Source of the DNA: JAJUFS01 sp036381175
Lineage (GTDB): Bacteria > Pseudomonadota > Gammaproteobacteria > Natronospirales > JAJUFS01
DNA: 28,989 nucleotides
Direction of reading: 5' to 3'
Assembly (NCBI GenBank): GCA_036381175.1
Contig: DASVDI010000022.1
Coordinates: 1-28,989, forward strand
Shown here: positions 1-7,395 of the stretch, one piece after another
How the letters are laid out: every line of letters begins with the position of its first letter
Numbering within the stretch: position 1 is the stretch's first letter
The notes under the pieces: model-generated
Database searches by the model: none
What the model was told of the DNA's origin: nothing
The model's input: the letters and a program-made list of their open reading frames with translations, nothing else
Program-made: the position numbers and the translations under genes

Positions 1-837
1 GTGCTGCACCGGCATGGTGGAAACGCGCACGTCGAGCGTTTTTGTCTTGACGCGAATGGTGAAACGTCCGTCCTGCGGCAGGCGTTTCTCTGCGATGTCG
101 AGTCCGGACATCAGTTTCAGGCGCGTCACCAGCGCGCCGGAAATCTTCTTGTTGTCGATGATCTGCTCCTGCAGCATGCCATCGACGCGCTGGCGAATCC
201 TGAGCACGTTTTCATCGGGCTCGATGTGAATGTCCGACGCGGACGCCTGCACGGCATCCTTGAACAACGATTGCAGCAGCTTGATGACGGGCGCGTCCGA
301 CTGGTCATCGACCGTGAGCCGGGAAATGTCGTAATCGCTCTCGCCGATTTCTTCGCCAAGTGCATCCGCGAGGCTGACAATTTCCTCCGCGCGGCGATAC
401 ACCGTATCAATGGCGAGCAGAAGATCGGCTTCGCGCACCAGCGCGGTGGACACCGGTTTCTGCAGCAGGCGGGCGAGTTCATCGAAAGCAAAAATGTCGG
501 TCGGGTCCGCCATGCCGACAACAAAACCTTCCGGCTTTTCTTCCAGCACGATGCAGCGGTAACGGCGCGCATGCACTTCCGGCAGGCGCTTGATGATCTC
601 GGGCTTGAAATTGAAATGCTTGAGGTCGACGAAGGCAATGTTCAACTGCGAAGACAGCACGCCGAGAATCTGTTCCTCGGTGGCAAGACCAAGCTCGATG
701 AAAACGCGGCCGAGCTTGCGCCCGCTTTTCTTCTGCTCGGCAAGCGCCGCCTGCAACTGCGCCTCGGAAATGATCTTCTCCTGGACGAGAAGATCGCCGA
801 TGCGAATACGCTGCTTGCGTTGGTTTGGCGTTGCCAT
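1..837 (-). CDS. mshE: MSHA pilus extension ATPase MshE (GspE/PilB family), N-terminal part only
   Basis: MshE powers extension of the mannose-sensitive haemagglutinin type IV pilus from the cytoplasmic side of the inner membrane. The visible 279 residues begin MATPNQRKQRIRIGDLL and run off the left edge, so the Walker motifs of the C-terminal ATPase domain are not seen. Residues 12-35 and 41-64 match two copies of the 24-residue MshEN motif (R/K-[IL]-G near the start, Q at the end: R12, G14, Q35 and K41, G43, G50, Q64), separated by five residues. This is the known c-di-GMP-binding arrangement. Motif 1 has Lys21 where Gly is usual. From about residue 150 the protein reads like the GspE family (SDAPVIKLLQSLF, ASDIHIEP, IRQRVDG). 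It lies 75 bases downstream of mshN, with a palindromic repeat in the gap, and has only a weak Shine-Dalgarno sequence. The family assignment is firm. The name MshE rather than PilB or GspE rests on the neighbours. Confidence 0.93.
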   Translation of the reverse strand, partial: MATPNQRKQRIRIGDLLVQEKIISEAQLQAALAEQKKSGRKLGRVFIELGLATEEQILGVLSSQLNIAFVDLKHFNFKPEIIKRLPEVHARRYRCIVLEEKPEGFVVGMADPTDIFAFDELARLLQKPVSTALVREADLLLAIDTVYRRAEEIVSLADALGEEIGESDYDISRLTVDDQSDAPVIKLLQSLFKDAVQASASDIHIEPDENVLRIRQRVDGMLQEQIIDNKKISGALVTRLKLMSGLDIAEKRLPQDGRFTIRVKTKTLDVRVSTMPVQH

Positions 838-854
838 GTTCGTTACCGTTTGTT

Positions 855-916
855 GTAGGAGCGCCTTCAGGCGCGAAAATTATTGCAATACGATTCGCGC
901 CTGAAGGCGCTCCTAC
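855..916. repeat. REP-like palindrome between mshN and mshE
   Basis: Two perfectly complementary 23-base arms, 855-877 and 894-916, flank a 16-base loop. Each arm carries the core GGAGCGCCTTCAGGCGC, which is itself a small hairpin. The same 23-mer with one change recurs at 28967-28989, so it is a dispersed element. The right arm contains the mshN stop codon (TAG at 913-915 on the minus strand). It resembles the repetitive extragenic palindromes common in Pseudomonas and Xanthomonas relatives. Within the msh transcript it would fold into a strong hairpin between mshN and mshE. Confidence 0.85.
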
Positions 917-2004
917 ATTTCTTCGTTTGATTCGTTCCTGTCCGAGAGCGTATCGAGTCGCGCCCGCACGTGATCCGCCAGCGCCGGTTCGAGATCGCCT
1001 GCCGCATACGCGCGCCGATACGCTTCAAGCGCCTGCGCGGAATCACCGGTTTGATCGAGCGCCATCGCCAGTCCCGCCTGCCAGGTTCCGTTGCCGGGCG
1101 CGAACGCAACGAGCTTGCGGTACGTTTGAAGCGCCAGTGCGTAGTCGCCGGCCTGCTGCGCGAGCGCGCCGCGCATGGCATGAAATTCCGGATCTTCGGT
1201 AACGGCCGGCACTGCGACGGCGAGACTTTGCAAGGCCTCGGCGACTTCACCCCGTGACGCCAGCAGGCGCGCACGCAGTTTCGCGAAGCGCGCGGGTTCG
1301 ACGCCGACGGCGAGCCCGTCGAGCAACACGCCATCGACTTCCGCGAGCCGGCCCTGGTTGGCGAGCGCGATGACGAGGCCTTCGCGCGCGTCGTCGTTGG
1401 CCGGTTCCAGCAACACCAGTTCGCCGAGCATGCGCGCCGCCAAATCCCAGTCGTTGCGACGCAAGGCGGCGAAACCTTCGCGCGATGCGCGCGCGGCTTT
1501 TTCAGCCGCCGTCGGTTCGTGGCGTCGGACAATCATTTCTGTTGTGTCCTGCGTGCGACTTTCATTGACCGAGCTTTCATCAACAACGGCGACAGTTGCC
1601 GGTTCACTGACAACCGGCGGTGCTTCTGTCGTCGGCGTCGATTCCTCAACCGGAACCGGCAACACGGGTGCCGCGTCATGTTCCTTCTCCGCGACAACGG
1701 GTACCGGTTCAGCCGGCTGAACGCTCTTCGCCGCTTCTTCCGAATCCGTCAGTGATGAATTCATCTGTGAGGCAACGCTCGGTGTCGTTGTCACCGGCGC
1801 GGCAAGGACCGGTTCTTCCGGTTCGCTCACCATCAGCCATGCAACAGCGCCTGCAAGCAAAATCACCAGCGCACCAAGCACGAACAACAGGCCGCGATTC
1901 GCCGAACGCACGGGCGCTGCTGGCGTGCTGCGCACATCACCCGTCACTTTCTCCGCGCCGCCGCGCGCTTCGAGATCCTTGAGCATATCGTTGATGAGAC
2001 TCAT
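913..2004 (-). CDS. mshN: MSHA biogenesis protein MshN (TPR protein)
   Basis: A 363-residue inner-membrane protein of the MSHA pilus apparatus. It starts MSLINDMLKDLEARGG, the typical opening of MshN and related proteins. A single membrane segment lies at about residues 38-58, followed by a Pro/Glu/Val-rich periplasmic linker to about residue 180. An alpha-helical, Ala/Leu/Arg-rich C-terminal half reads as tetratricopeptide repeats (for example AALRRNDWDLAARMLGELVL and ALAQQAGDYALALQTYRKLV). The ATG at 2004 overlaps the mshM stop as ATGA, so translation is probably coupled. An upstream in-frame extension exists but would overlap mshM further and lacks similarity. The stop codon lies within the palindromic repeat at 855-916. 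The molecular role of MshN is poorly known; it is thought to be an assembly scaffold. Confidence 0.9.
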   Translation of the reverse strand: MSLINDMLKDLEARGGAEKVTGDVRSTPAAPVRSANRGLLFVLGALVILLAGAVAWLMVSEPEEPVLAAPVTTTPSVASQMNSSLTDSEEAAKSVQPAEPVPVVAEKEHDAAPVLPVPVEESTPTTEAPPVVSEPATVAVVDESSVNESRTQDTTEMIVRRHEPTAAEKAARASREGFAALRRNDWDLAARMLGELVLLEPANDDAREGLVIALANQGRLAEVDGVLLDGLAVGVEPARFAKLRARLLASRGEVAEALQSLAVAVPAVTEDPEFHAMRGALAQQAGDYALALQTYRKLVAFAPGNGTWQAGLAMALDQTGDSAQALEAYRRAYAAGDLEPALADHVRARLDTLSDRNESNEEM

Positions 2005-2909
2005 GGCAGCCACACGCCTCGCACGAGCCACGCGGATAACAGTCCGATCGCAGCGAGCGGCGCGCCGAGAGCGAGCGGCCACCACGCAAAACGCGAACGC
2101 AACGCACCTTCGGTGTCACGCACCGCAAGTTCAGCGTGGCGCGCATCGACGCGTTCGAGGCCATGTCCGTATGCCGCCATCAAGGCCTTGTGACAGAGCA
2201 CGTTCACCAACCGCGGCGTACCGCGACTGGCGCGAAAGATTTTCTTCAATGCAGCCGTATCAAAAAGACTGCCGCCACGATGCCCTGCCACGTGCAGACG
2301 ATGACGCACGTAATTACTCAAACCATTCTCATCCAGTGGTGCGAGCGTGTAGGAAAAGGTGATGCGCTGGCGTAATTGCCGCAGCTCCGGTGCGCGCAGC
2401 CGCCGGTCGAGTTCCGGCTGGCCGAACAGAACAACCTGCAGCAACTTGCGTTTTTCGGTTTCGAGATTCGTGAGCAGCCTTACGGCTTCAAGCGTCTTCT
2501 CCGGCAGCTCCTGCGCTTCATCGAGAATCACGACGACACGCTTGCCATCGCGCGCGAGTTCAATGAGCTTGCGCGTCATGGCGCGCACGATGTCGTTCTG
2601 CGTTGCGCGGCTGTTCGTCTCGATGCCGAGATCATCGACAATTGCCTGGCGCATGGCGCCGGGTGAAAGGTGCGGGTTCGGAATGTAGGCGGTGACGTAA
2701 GGTTCACGCAGTGCGTTGAGCAGTTTGCGGCACAGCAACGTTTTGCCGAGACCGACCTCGCCGGTCACCTTGAGAAATCCCTCGCCGTTGTCGAGCGCCA
2801 CCAGCAACACGTTCAACGCTTCCTGGTGCGAACGCCAGGCAAAAAAGAAGCTGGTATCCGGCGTCAATGAAAAGGGCGCTTCGTGCAGTCCGAAGTGTTG
2901 CAGGTACAT
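2001..2909 (-). CDS. mshM: MSHA biogenesis ATPase MshM (ExeA/GspA-like)
   Basis: A 302-residue AAA-type ATPase of the ExeA/GspA family, accessory to MSHA pilus assembly. The start MYLQHFGLHEAPFSLTPDTS is the family signature. Walker A is GEVGLGKT at residues 50-57 and Walker B is VVVILDEAQ at 125-133. The arginine-rich stretch around APELRQLRQRITFSYTL fits the sensor/lid region. A C-terminal hydrophobic segment (about residues 276-297) should anchor it in the inner membrane, with only a very short tail beyond. It starts 15 bases after the mshL stop and ends in an ATGA overlap with mshN. ExeA relatives work with a peptidoglycan-binding partner to help insert secretins. By inference MshM may do this for MshL. 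Confidence 0.92.
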   Translation of the reverse strand: MYLQHFGLHEAPFSLTPDTSFFFAWRSHQEALNVLLVALDNGEGFLKVTGEVGLGKTLLCRKLLNALREPYVTAYIPNPHLSPGAMRQAIVDDLGIETNSRATQNDIVRAMTRKLIELARDGKRVVVILDEAQELPEKTLEAVRLLTNLETEKRKLLQVVLFGQPELDRRLRAPELRQLRQRITFSYTLAPLDENGLSNYVRHRLHVAGHRGGSLFDTAALKKIFRASRGTPRLVNVLCHKALMAAYGHGLERVDARHAELAVRDTEGALRSRFAWWPLALGAPLAAIGLLSAWLVRGVWLP

Positions 2910-2924
2910 GACGCCGCCCGTCCC

Positions 2925-4595
2925 TTACTCGCCGCCCATCAGGCTGCGATAACCGCCGACGACGTCGTTCCAGTCGTCATCACTCTCGATGACGATGGGC
3001 CGAAGCAGGATCACGAGCTCGGTTTTCACTTCGCGTTCGCGCTGGTGCTTGAAGAGATTGCCGAGCACGGGAATGTCGCTCAATAGCGGCACGCCGGCGT
3101 CTTCCGAGCGCGTGGATGATTTCATCAGGCCGCCAATCACGATCACCTGGCCGTTCTGCGCGCGCACGATGCTGTCGGATTCGCGCACGGTGCTGAATGC
3201 GAGCGGCAACGCGCTGACCGCGCCGCCGACCTGAACCTGCTTGCGCTGGTCCGTGACTTCACTGACGGACGGATGAATGTGCAGGATCACTTCGCCGTCG
3301 GAACTGATCTGCGGCGTGACATCAAGCGCAATGCCGGAGAAGAACGGCGTGAGCTGCACGGTGTTGTTGGTGTTCGTTGCGGTGCCGGTGGTGGTGTTGC
3401 TCTGTACGCCGGTGACGAAGAACTCATCCGAGCCGACCTTGATGACCGCTTTCTGGTTGTTGACCGTGGAAACGCGCGGGCTCGACAGCACGCGGGCATC
3501 GCCCTGCGTTTCCAGCAGTTCGATGAAAACATCGAAATCCGCCGTGTTCACCGCCAGCGCGAACGCACCGCCAAACAATGAGGTCGGCAATCCCGTCACC
3601 GGCGCCGTCCCCGGACCGACAACGCGCGCGAGACCTTCCAGCTCGGACGCACCGCTGTCGAGAAAATCGCTGCTGCCGACCATGCCGCCAGTGACGGTGC
3701 GATCACCGCTGACATTCATTGACGCCCAGTTGATGCCCGTCTGGAAACCTTCACTGAGTTCGACTTCGATGATTTTCGCCTCAAGCACCACCTGGCGTTG
3801 CGCGGTGTTCTGCACCATCGAAAGATATTCGGTGATGCGGCGATGCTCTTCCGGTGTCGCGCGCACCACGATCACGCCGGTCTGCTCGTTCACGACGACA
3901 TTGCGATTTTCTTTCTCGCCAAGCATGGCGTGCAGCGTGAGCGTGAGTTCGGCCCAGAAATTTGATGCGCTCTCGGTTTCGATCTTGGTGCTCGGCTGCA
4001 CCACGACCTGGTTCATGTTGTTGCTGAATGTTCCTCGTGCGCCGGATTCATCGTCCATGCCCTGTCCGCCGCTCAGCGCGCCGGAACTGACGCGCGTTTC
4101 GGACTTGCCCGTGCGCACGAGATCCAGGTAATCGACCTGGTAGATGCGCGACTGGATGGTTGCAGGCAGCACCATGAAACCGTTCGCGGTTTCGCGGAAG
4201 TCGTAGCCGTAGACGTCGCGCACGATGGACATCACTTCCGGAACGGTGACGTTCTTCAGCGTCAGCGAAATGCGGCCCTCGACATCGGGATGCACGACAA
4301 CGTTGTAGGTCGTATCGCGCACCAGGCCCAGGAAGAAATCGCGCGCGTTCGCGCCATCGACAATCACGTCGAAACGCGGCTCGCCCATGGCGCCGGGCAG
4401 GCCGAGCGCGGTGCTCGCTTCGGGCATCAGCGCGGCGGTTGCCGCAGGCGCGGGCGCTGCCTGGGCCGCGGGTTCCTCCAGTGCCCTCGAGATGTCCTCG
4501 CCGGTGTCGATACTTCCCCGGCCGCCGGCAGCGCAGGCGCCGAGCAGAATGGCGAGCGTTGCAATCCCCAGGATCTGAAGCCTGTTCGATGTCAT
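2925..4595 (-). CDS. mshL: MSHA outer-membrane secretin MshL
   Basis: A 556-residue secretin that forms the outer-membrane channel for the MSHA pilus. The start at 4595 (MTSNRLQILG) gives a lipoprotein signal peptide with lipobox LLGAC (Cys21); AGGTGACAGGAAA lies just upstream. The N-terminal secretin domain is near residues 90-170 (FFLGLVRDTTYNVVVHPDVE and SLTLKNVTVPEVMSIVRDVY). The beta-barrel region includes LSSPRVSTVNNQKAVIKVG and ends with the conserved VPLLSDIPVLGNLFK followed by ELVILLRPIVI. A longer open frame to 4892 is rejected because it overlaps mshK and is only Arg/Ser-rich frame shadow. It lies between mshK (7-base gap) and mshM. A lipid-anchored secretin that pilots itself is usual for MshL. 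Confidence 0.95.
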   Translation of the reverse strand: MTSNRLQILGIATLAILLGACAAGGRGSIDTGEDISRALEEPAAQAAPAPAATAALMPEASTALGLPGAMGEPRFDVIVDGANARDFFLGLVRDTTYNVVVHPDVEGRISLTLKNVTVPEVMSIVRDVYGYDFRETANGFMVLPATIQSRIYQVDYLDLVRTGKSETRVSSGALSGGQGMDDESGARGTFSNNMNQVVVQPSTKIETESASNFWAELTLTLHAMLGEKENRNVVVNEQTGVIVVRATPEEHRRITEYLSMVQNTAQRQVVLEAKIIEVELSEGFQTGINWASMNVSGDRTVTGGMVGSSDFLDSGASELEGLARVVGPGTAPVTGLPTSLFGGAFALAVNTADFDVFIELLETQGDARVLSSPRVSTVNNQKAVIKVGSDEFFVTGVQSNTTTGTATNTNNTVQLTPFFSGIALDVTPQISSDGEVILHIHPSVSEVTDQRKQVQVGGAVSALPLAFSTVRESDSIVRAQNGQVIVIGGLMKSSTRSEDAGVPLLSDIPVLGNLFKHQREREVKTELVILLRPIVIESDDDWNDVVGGYRSLMGGE

Positions 4596-4602
4596 TTTCC
4601 TG

Positions 4603-4950
4603 TCACCTGTTCGCCGGGCGCTTGACCCGGGTGGGCACCAGCGAGATGCGGCGGATCTCGCCCTGGTATTCGAGCCGCACTTCATACGGCAGGATCTCGA
4701 CAACGCGCGCGGCGTTGATGCGGTCGTTGACGCCGACCACGCGGCCGTTGATGACGGCAAGGCGCCGGCCGGGCGAAACGATGATGGACTCGACATGCCA
4801 TGACGGCGCTGCCGGCGCGCTGGCCTTTTTTGCCGGCGCATCCGGCAGGTAGCTCGGACGCGTCGGATCGCCGAGTTCGCCGGCTGATACATGGCTTGCG
4901 AGAAGCAGCGCGAGCACGCCGGTCAATCCGAGTTTCAAGAATTCAGACAC
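4603..4950 (-). CDS. mshK: MSHA biogenesis protein MshK
   Basis: A 115-residue exported protein. The signal peptide is MSEFLKLGLTGVLALLLASHVSA with probable cleavage after residue 23. The mature start GELGDPTRPSYLP contains the GDPTRP motif seen in MshK and PilP-like proteins. A small beta-rich domain follows (VESIIVSPGRRLAVINGRVV, EILPYEVRLEYQGEIRRISL), resembling the C-terminal homology region of PilP/GspC, which contacts the secretin. By inference it bridges the inner-membrane MshI/J proteins and MshL. The start is GTG at 4950, so the gene overlaps the end of mshJ by 8 bases. The assignment rests on the motif, the size and the conserved mshJ-mshK-mshL order. Confidence 0.88.
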   Translation of the reverse strand: MSEFLKLGLTGVLALLLASHVSAGELGDPTRPSYLPDAPAKKASAPAAPSWHVESIIVSPGRRLAVINGRVVGVNDRINAARVVEILPYEVRLEYQGEIRRISLVPTRVKRPANR

Positions 4951-5608
4951 CGAGCCAGCCCTCCTCGAGATTCAGCGAGTAGATGCGAATGCGCACCCGG
5001 TTCGCCGGATAGTCTTCGCTCTCAAGTTCGACGGCGTCCCAGAAGAACTTCCAGTCCAGCGCTTCGAGTTCGCGCAGATACGCCAGCACGTCGAGGTAAC
5101 GTCCTTCGACTTCAAGCTCAAGGCCGTGGCGGTAGATCGAGGCGGGGATTTCGCCGTCCGCGGTTTCTCCGGCCTGGAACAATGCCTCGGGCGGCAGGCT
5201 TTCCACGCGAATGAGTTCGAGGCGGCCCTGGCGCTCCAGTATTTCTTCGAGCACCCTGGCCATTTGCGCCGGCGGGATCACCTGGCCGACGCGCCGCGCA
5301 AGCTCGGTGTCCAGCACCGCGATGCGTTGTTCGGCGGCGGCAAGGCGATCGCGCAAGGCATCGTTCGGATCGCCGCCACGGCTTTGCGCGGTAATCGCGA
5401 TGGCTTCGTTGAGCTTGGCGACGCCTTCGCGCGTGGTCTCGATCTCTGCATTGATCGCGTCGCCGCGCGCGGCGATCCCGGACATCAACAGCCAGTCCCA
5501 GGCCAGGAACATGACCATGAATGCGCCCAGCATCAGCATCCCGCGCTCACGCAGCGAGAGCGCGTCGATTCGCTCGGCGAAGTGGCGTGCCTGTTCGCGC
5601 GCACTCAT
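4943..5608 (-). CDS. mshJ: MSHA biogenesis protein MshJ (PilO-like)
   Basis: A 221-residue bitopic inner-membrane protein of the pilus alignment complex. A short cytoplasmic N-terminus (MSAREQARHFAERIDALSLR) precedes one membrane segment at about residues 23-45. A periplasmic coiled coil follows at about 50-110 (INAEIETTREGVAKLNEAIA, LRDRLAAAEQRIAVLDTELA). The C-terminal ferredoxin-like PilO/GspM domain includes GLELEVEGRYLDVLAYLREL and ends RIRIYSLNLEEGWLGV. It starts in an ATGA overlap with the upstream PilN-like gene and ends 8 bases into mshK. PilN/PilO-type proteins heterodimerise and carry signal between the cytoplasmic ATPase platform and the secretin. Confidence 0.9.
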   Translation of the reverse strand: MSAREQARHFAERIDALSLRERGMLMLGAFMVMFLAWDWLLMSGIAARGDAINAEIETTREGVAKLNEAIAITAQSRGGDPNDALRDRLAAAEQRIAVLDTELARRVGQVIPPAQMARVLEEILERQGRLELIRVESLPPEALFQAGETADGEIPASIYRHGLELEVEGRYLDVLAYLRELEALDWKFFWDAVELESEDYPANRVRIRIYSLNLEEGWLGV

Positions 5609-6243
5609 GGTGCATTTCCCCTGGAAGCATCTTTCTCAGGCGGCTCGGTGGTCAACTCGAAGGCGAGCACATCGCGCTTGCTGTCCTCGGGCTGAAAAAC
5701 GTGCATGCGCCGGAACTGCAGGCCGGCGAATGCCGGCTCCGCACCGAGCAGCTGCACGAGGCGCGGCACGAGTTCCGCGCGCGCGGTGAAACCTTGCAGG
5801 GTCACGCGGCGGTCACTGTCATGCCCCGCGTTATGAATCTCGATGCCGGTCAGCCACAAGCCGGCGATGCGTTGCCGCGCCAGGCCCGCGAACGCCGCCG
5901 AAAAACCGTCGCCTTCCGCCACCGGCCGGTCGGCCAGCAATCCGGCGAGCTGTTGCTTGAGATCAGCCTCGCGCTCGGCGGCTTCAACGCGGCGCCGCAA
6001 CTCCCGGCTCGCCGGTTGTGCCTGGAGGCTCCCCGACAGGCTTGCCACGCGTTTGGCAAGCTCGCCCTGGCGCGCCTGCAGTTCGCGATGCTCGTTCTCG
6101 AGCTGTTGCAACTGCCAGTAGCTGAAGCCGTACAAGCCGAGCATCAGCAGCGCGACCACGCCCAGCGTCTTCGCGATAGTGACGGCGGAAAAGACTTTCT
6201 TCTGCTGGCGCAGGATGGGCTGGTAAAGATTGACCTGCTGCAT
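5605..6243 (-). CDS. MshI2-type PilN-domain protein
   Basis: A 212-residue bitopic inner-membrane protein. The N-terminus MQQVNLYQP matches the PilN motif (xNLxP) that binds a PilM-like partner, here MshI, in the cytoplasm. A membrane segment is at about residues 25-42, a coiled coil at about 43-70 (QQLENEHRELQARQGELAKR), and a C-terminal PilN-like domain contains LWLTGIEIHNAGHDSDRRVT. The mshI stop TGA shares its last base with this ATG (TGATG); an alternative GTG lies one codon upstream. The gene ends in ATGA overlap with mshJ. In Vibrio the mshI position may hold one or two genes; here the PilM-like and PilN-like functions are separate proteins. Confidence 0.85.
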   Translation of the reverse strand: MQQVNLYQPILRQQKKVFSAVTIAKTLGVVALLMLGLYGFSYWQLQQLENEHRELQARQGELAKRVASLSGSLQAQPASRELRRRVEAAEREADLKQQLAGLLADRPVAEGDGFSAAFAGLARQRIAGLWLTGIEIHNAGHDSDRRVTLQGFTARAELVPRLVQLLGAEPAFAGLQFRRMHVFQPEDSKRDVLAFELTTEPPEKDASRGNAP

Positions 6244-7166
6244 CACAACGCGCGCTCCTCGTGACGAAGCGCGGCGCCGATGGCGAGAATGCCATCGCCG
6301 TCGAGCGTGTTCGGGGCGGCGTCGAAATCGAGCAGTTCCTCAAGGCGCGGCGTCAGCACCGGAGTTTCGAGCTGTTGTGGCAGATATTCCGCCAGCGATG
6401 TTGCCGCGGTCGTCGGCGTCAGCGCGAGGGCCGCGACCGGGCCGTGCGGAAAATGGCTGTCGTAGTAATCCAGCGAGCGCTGCACTTCCAGCAGCACGCC
6501 TTCGCACAGCCGCTCGCGTTGGGCGTGATCCGCCGCATCAAGCGCACGCACGCCGGTGTCGAGCCGGCGGGTGAGGTAGAGCGTGCCCTGGCGGGAAATC
6601 GTGATGATGCCGCCGTCATTGTTCAGGTGAATCAGCGCGAGGCCGCGGCTTTCCTCGGGCAGCAAGGCCGCGAGATTGCGCACGGCCATTTCGGGAAGGT
6701 CGACAATATCGACGTCGAGCCCGGCATCGGTGAGCAACTGCGCATGCGCGCTGACCTGGCTTGCGCGTGCGGCGACCGCGTACATCATGCGGTTGCGGTT
6801 CGCATGCCGCTGGTCGGGAATCTCGAAGACATCGATGATGGCGTCATCGATGTGGAAATTGATCAGATCCTTGATGCGCCAGCGCACCGCGGCGCGCAAT
6901 TCTTCCGGCCGCACGTCCGGCGCTTCCACCAGCAGCAACTGGTAATCGCGGCCGTCCAGCAAGGTGCTGGCGCGATAGCGCGATGCGTCACCGCGCGCGA
7001 GCAATTGTTTCAATTCAGGGAGCTGGCCACCGATGGCAGCCGCGAAATCATGAAAGACGACGCGCGGCGGATTGGCGCGATCACGGACGACCGTCGCCGC
7101 GTGAACGCCATCCGCTGCGGTCACGACGGCAGTCAGCCCATTGTTGCGTAATCGTTTTCCGAACAC
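6243..7166 (-). CDS. mshI: MSHA biogenesis protein MshI (PilM-like)
   Basis: A 307-residue cytoplasmic protein of the actin-like PilM family, expected to bind the N-terminus of the adjacent PilN-like protein under the inner membrane. Recognisable parts are LLLVEAPDVRPEELRAAVRW and the following RIKDLINFHIDDAIIDVFEI, then AGLDVDIVDLPEMAVRNLAA, with a nucleotide-fold signature near LALIHLNNDGGIITISRQG. I chose GTG at 7166 (MFGKRLRNNG) because AAGGGGG lies about five bases upstream and PilM relatives commonly open with a similar MFG sequence. A TTG at 7193 in the same frame is possible but has no ribosome binding site. It is the first msh gene in this operon; no mshH or mshG is seen in the window. 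Confidence 0.87.
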   Translation of the reverse strand: MFGKRLRNNGLTAVVTAADGVHAATVVRDRANPPRVVFHDFAAAIGGQLPELKQLLARGDASRYRASTLLDGRDYQLLLVEAPDVRPEELRAAVRWRIKDLINFHIDDAIIDVFEIPDQRHANRNRMMYAVAARASQVSAHAQLLTDAGLDVDIVDLPEMAVRNLAALLPEESRGLALIHLNNDGGIITISRQGTLYLTRRLDTGVRALDAADHAQRERLCEGVLLEVQRSLDYYDSHFPHGPVAALALTPTTAATSLAEYLPQQLETPVLTPRLEELLDFDAAPNTLDGDGILAIGAALRHEERAL

Positions 7167-7395
7167 TCGCACCCCCTTGATGGCGTCGCACAAACATGTC
7201 TTCGCATGTTTTTGATACGCGCCTGCCGCCCCCGCGACCGCATTTTGCGATGATTATTGAACATAATCCACCGCGTTTCGCGGCACAATGAGAACCCGCA
7301 GAGTCTAGAATAACATTTGACGATATATCAAGAACTTAGGGAATATAGTTCTTTTTTGTTCTTGAATGGGAAGCGAGACACCAAAAATCGACGTT
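7167..7395 (-). promoter_or_regulatory. msh operon leader and candidate promoter
   Basis: This 229-base gap separates pyrD from mshI; both are read leftwards, so it holds the msh promoter. On the minus strand a possible -35 TTGTGC (7283-7288) and -10 TATGTT (7260-7265) are 17 bases apart; both are only partial matches. Closer to mshI, AAACATG (7192-7198) and CATGTTT (7205-7211) form a perfect 7-base inverted repeat around TCTTCG, which could be an operator or a leader hairpin. AAGAAC (7330-7335) and GTTCTT (7348-7353) form a second small inverted repeat. The stretch is AT-richer than its surroundings. No gene is seen in it. Confidence 0.3.
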
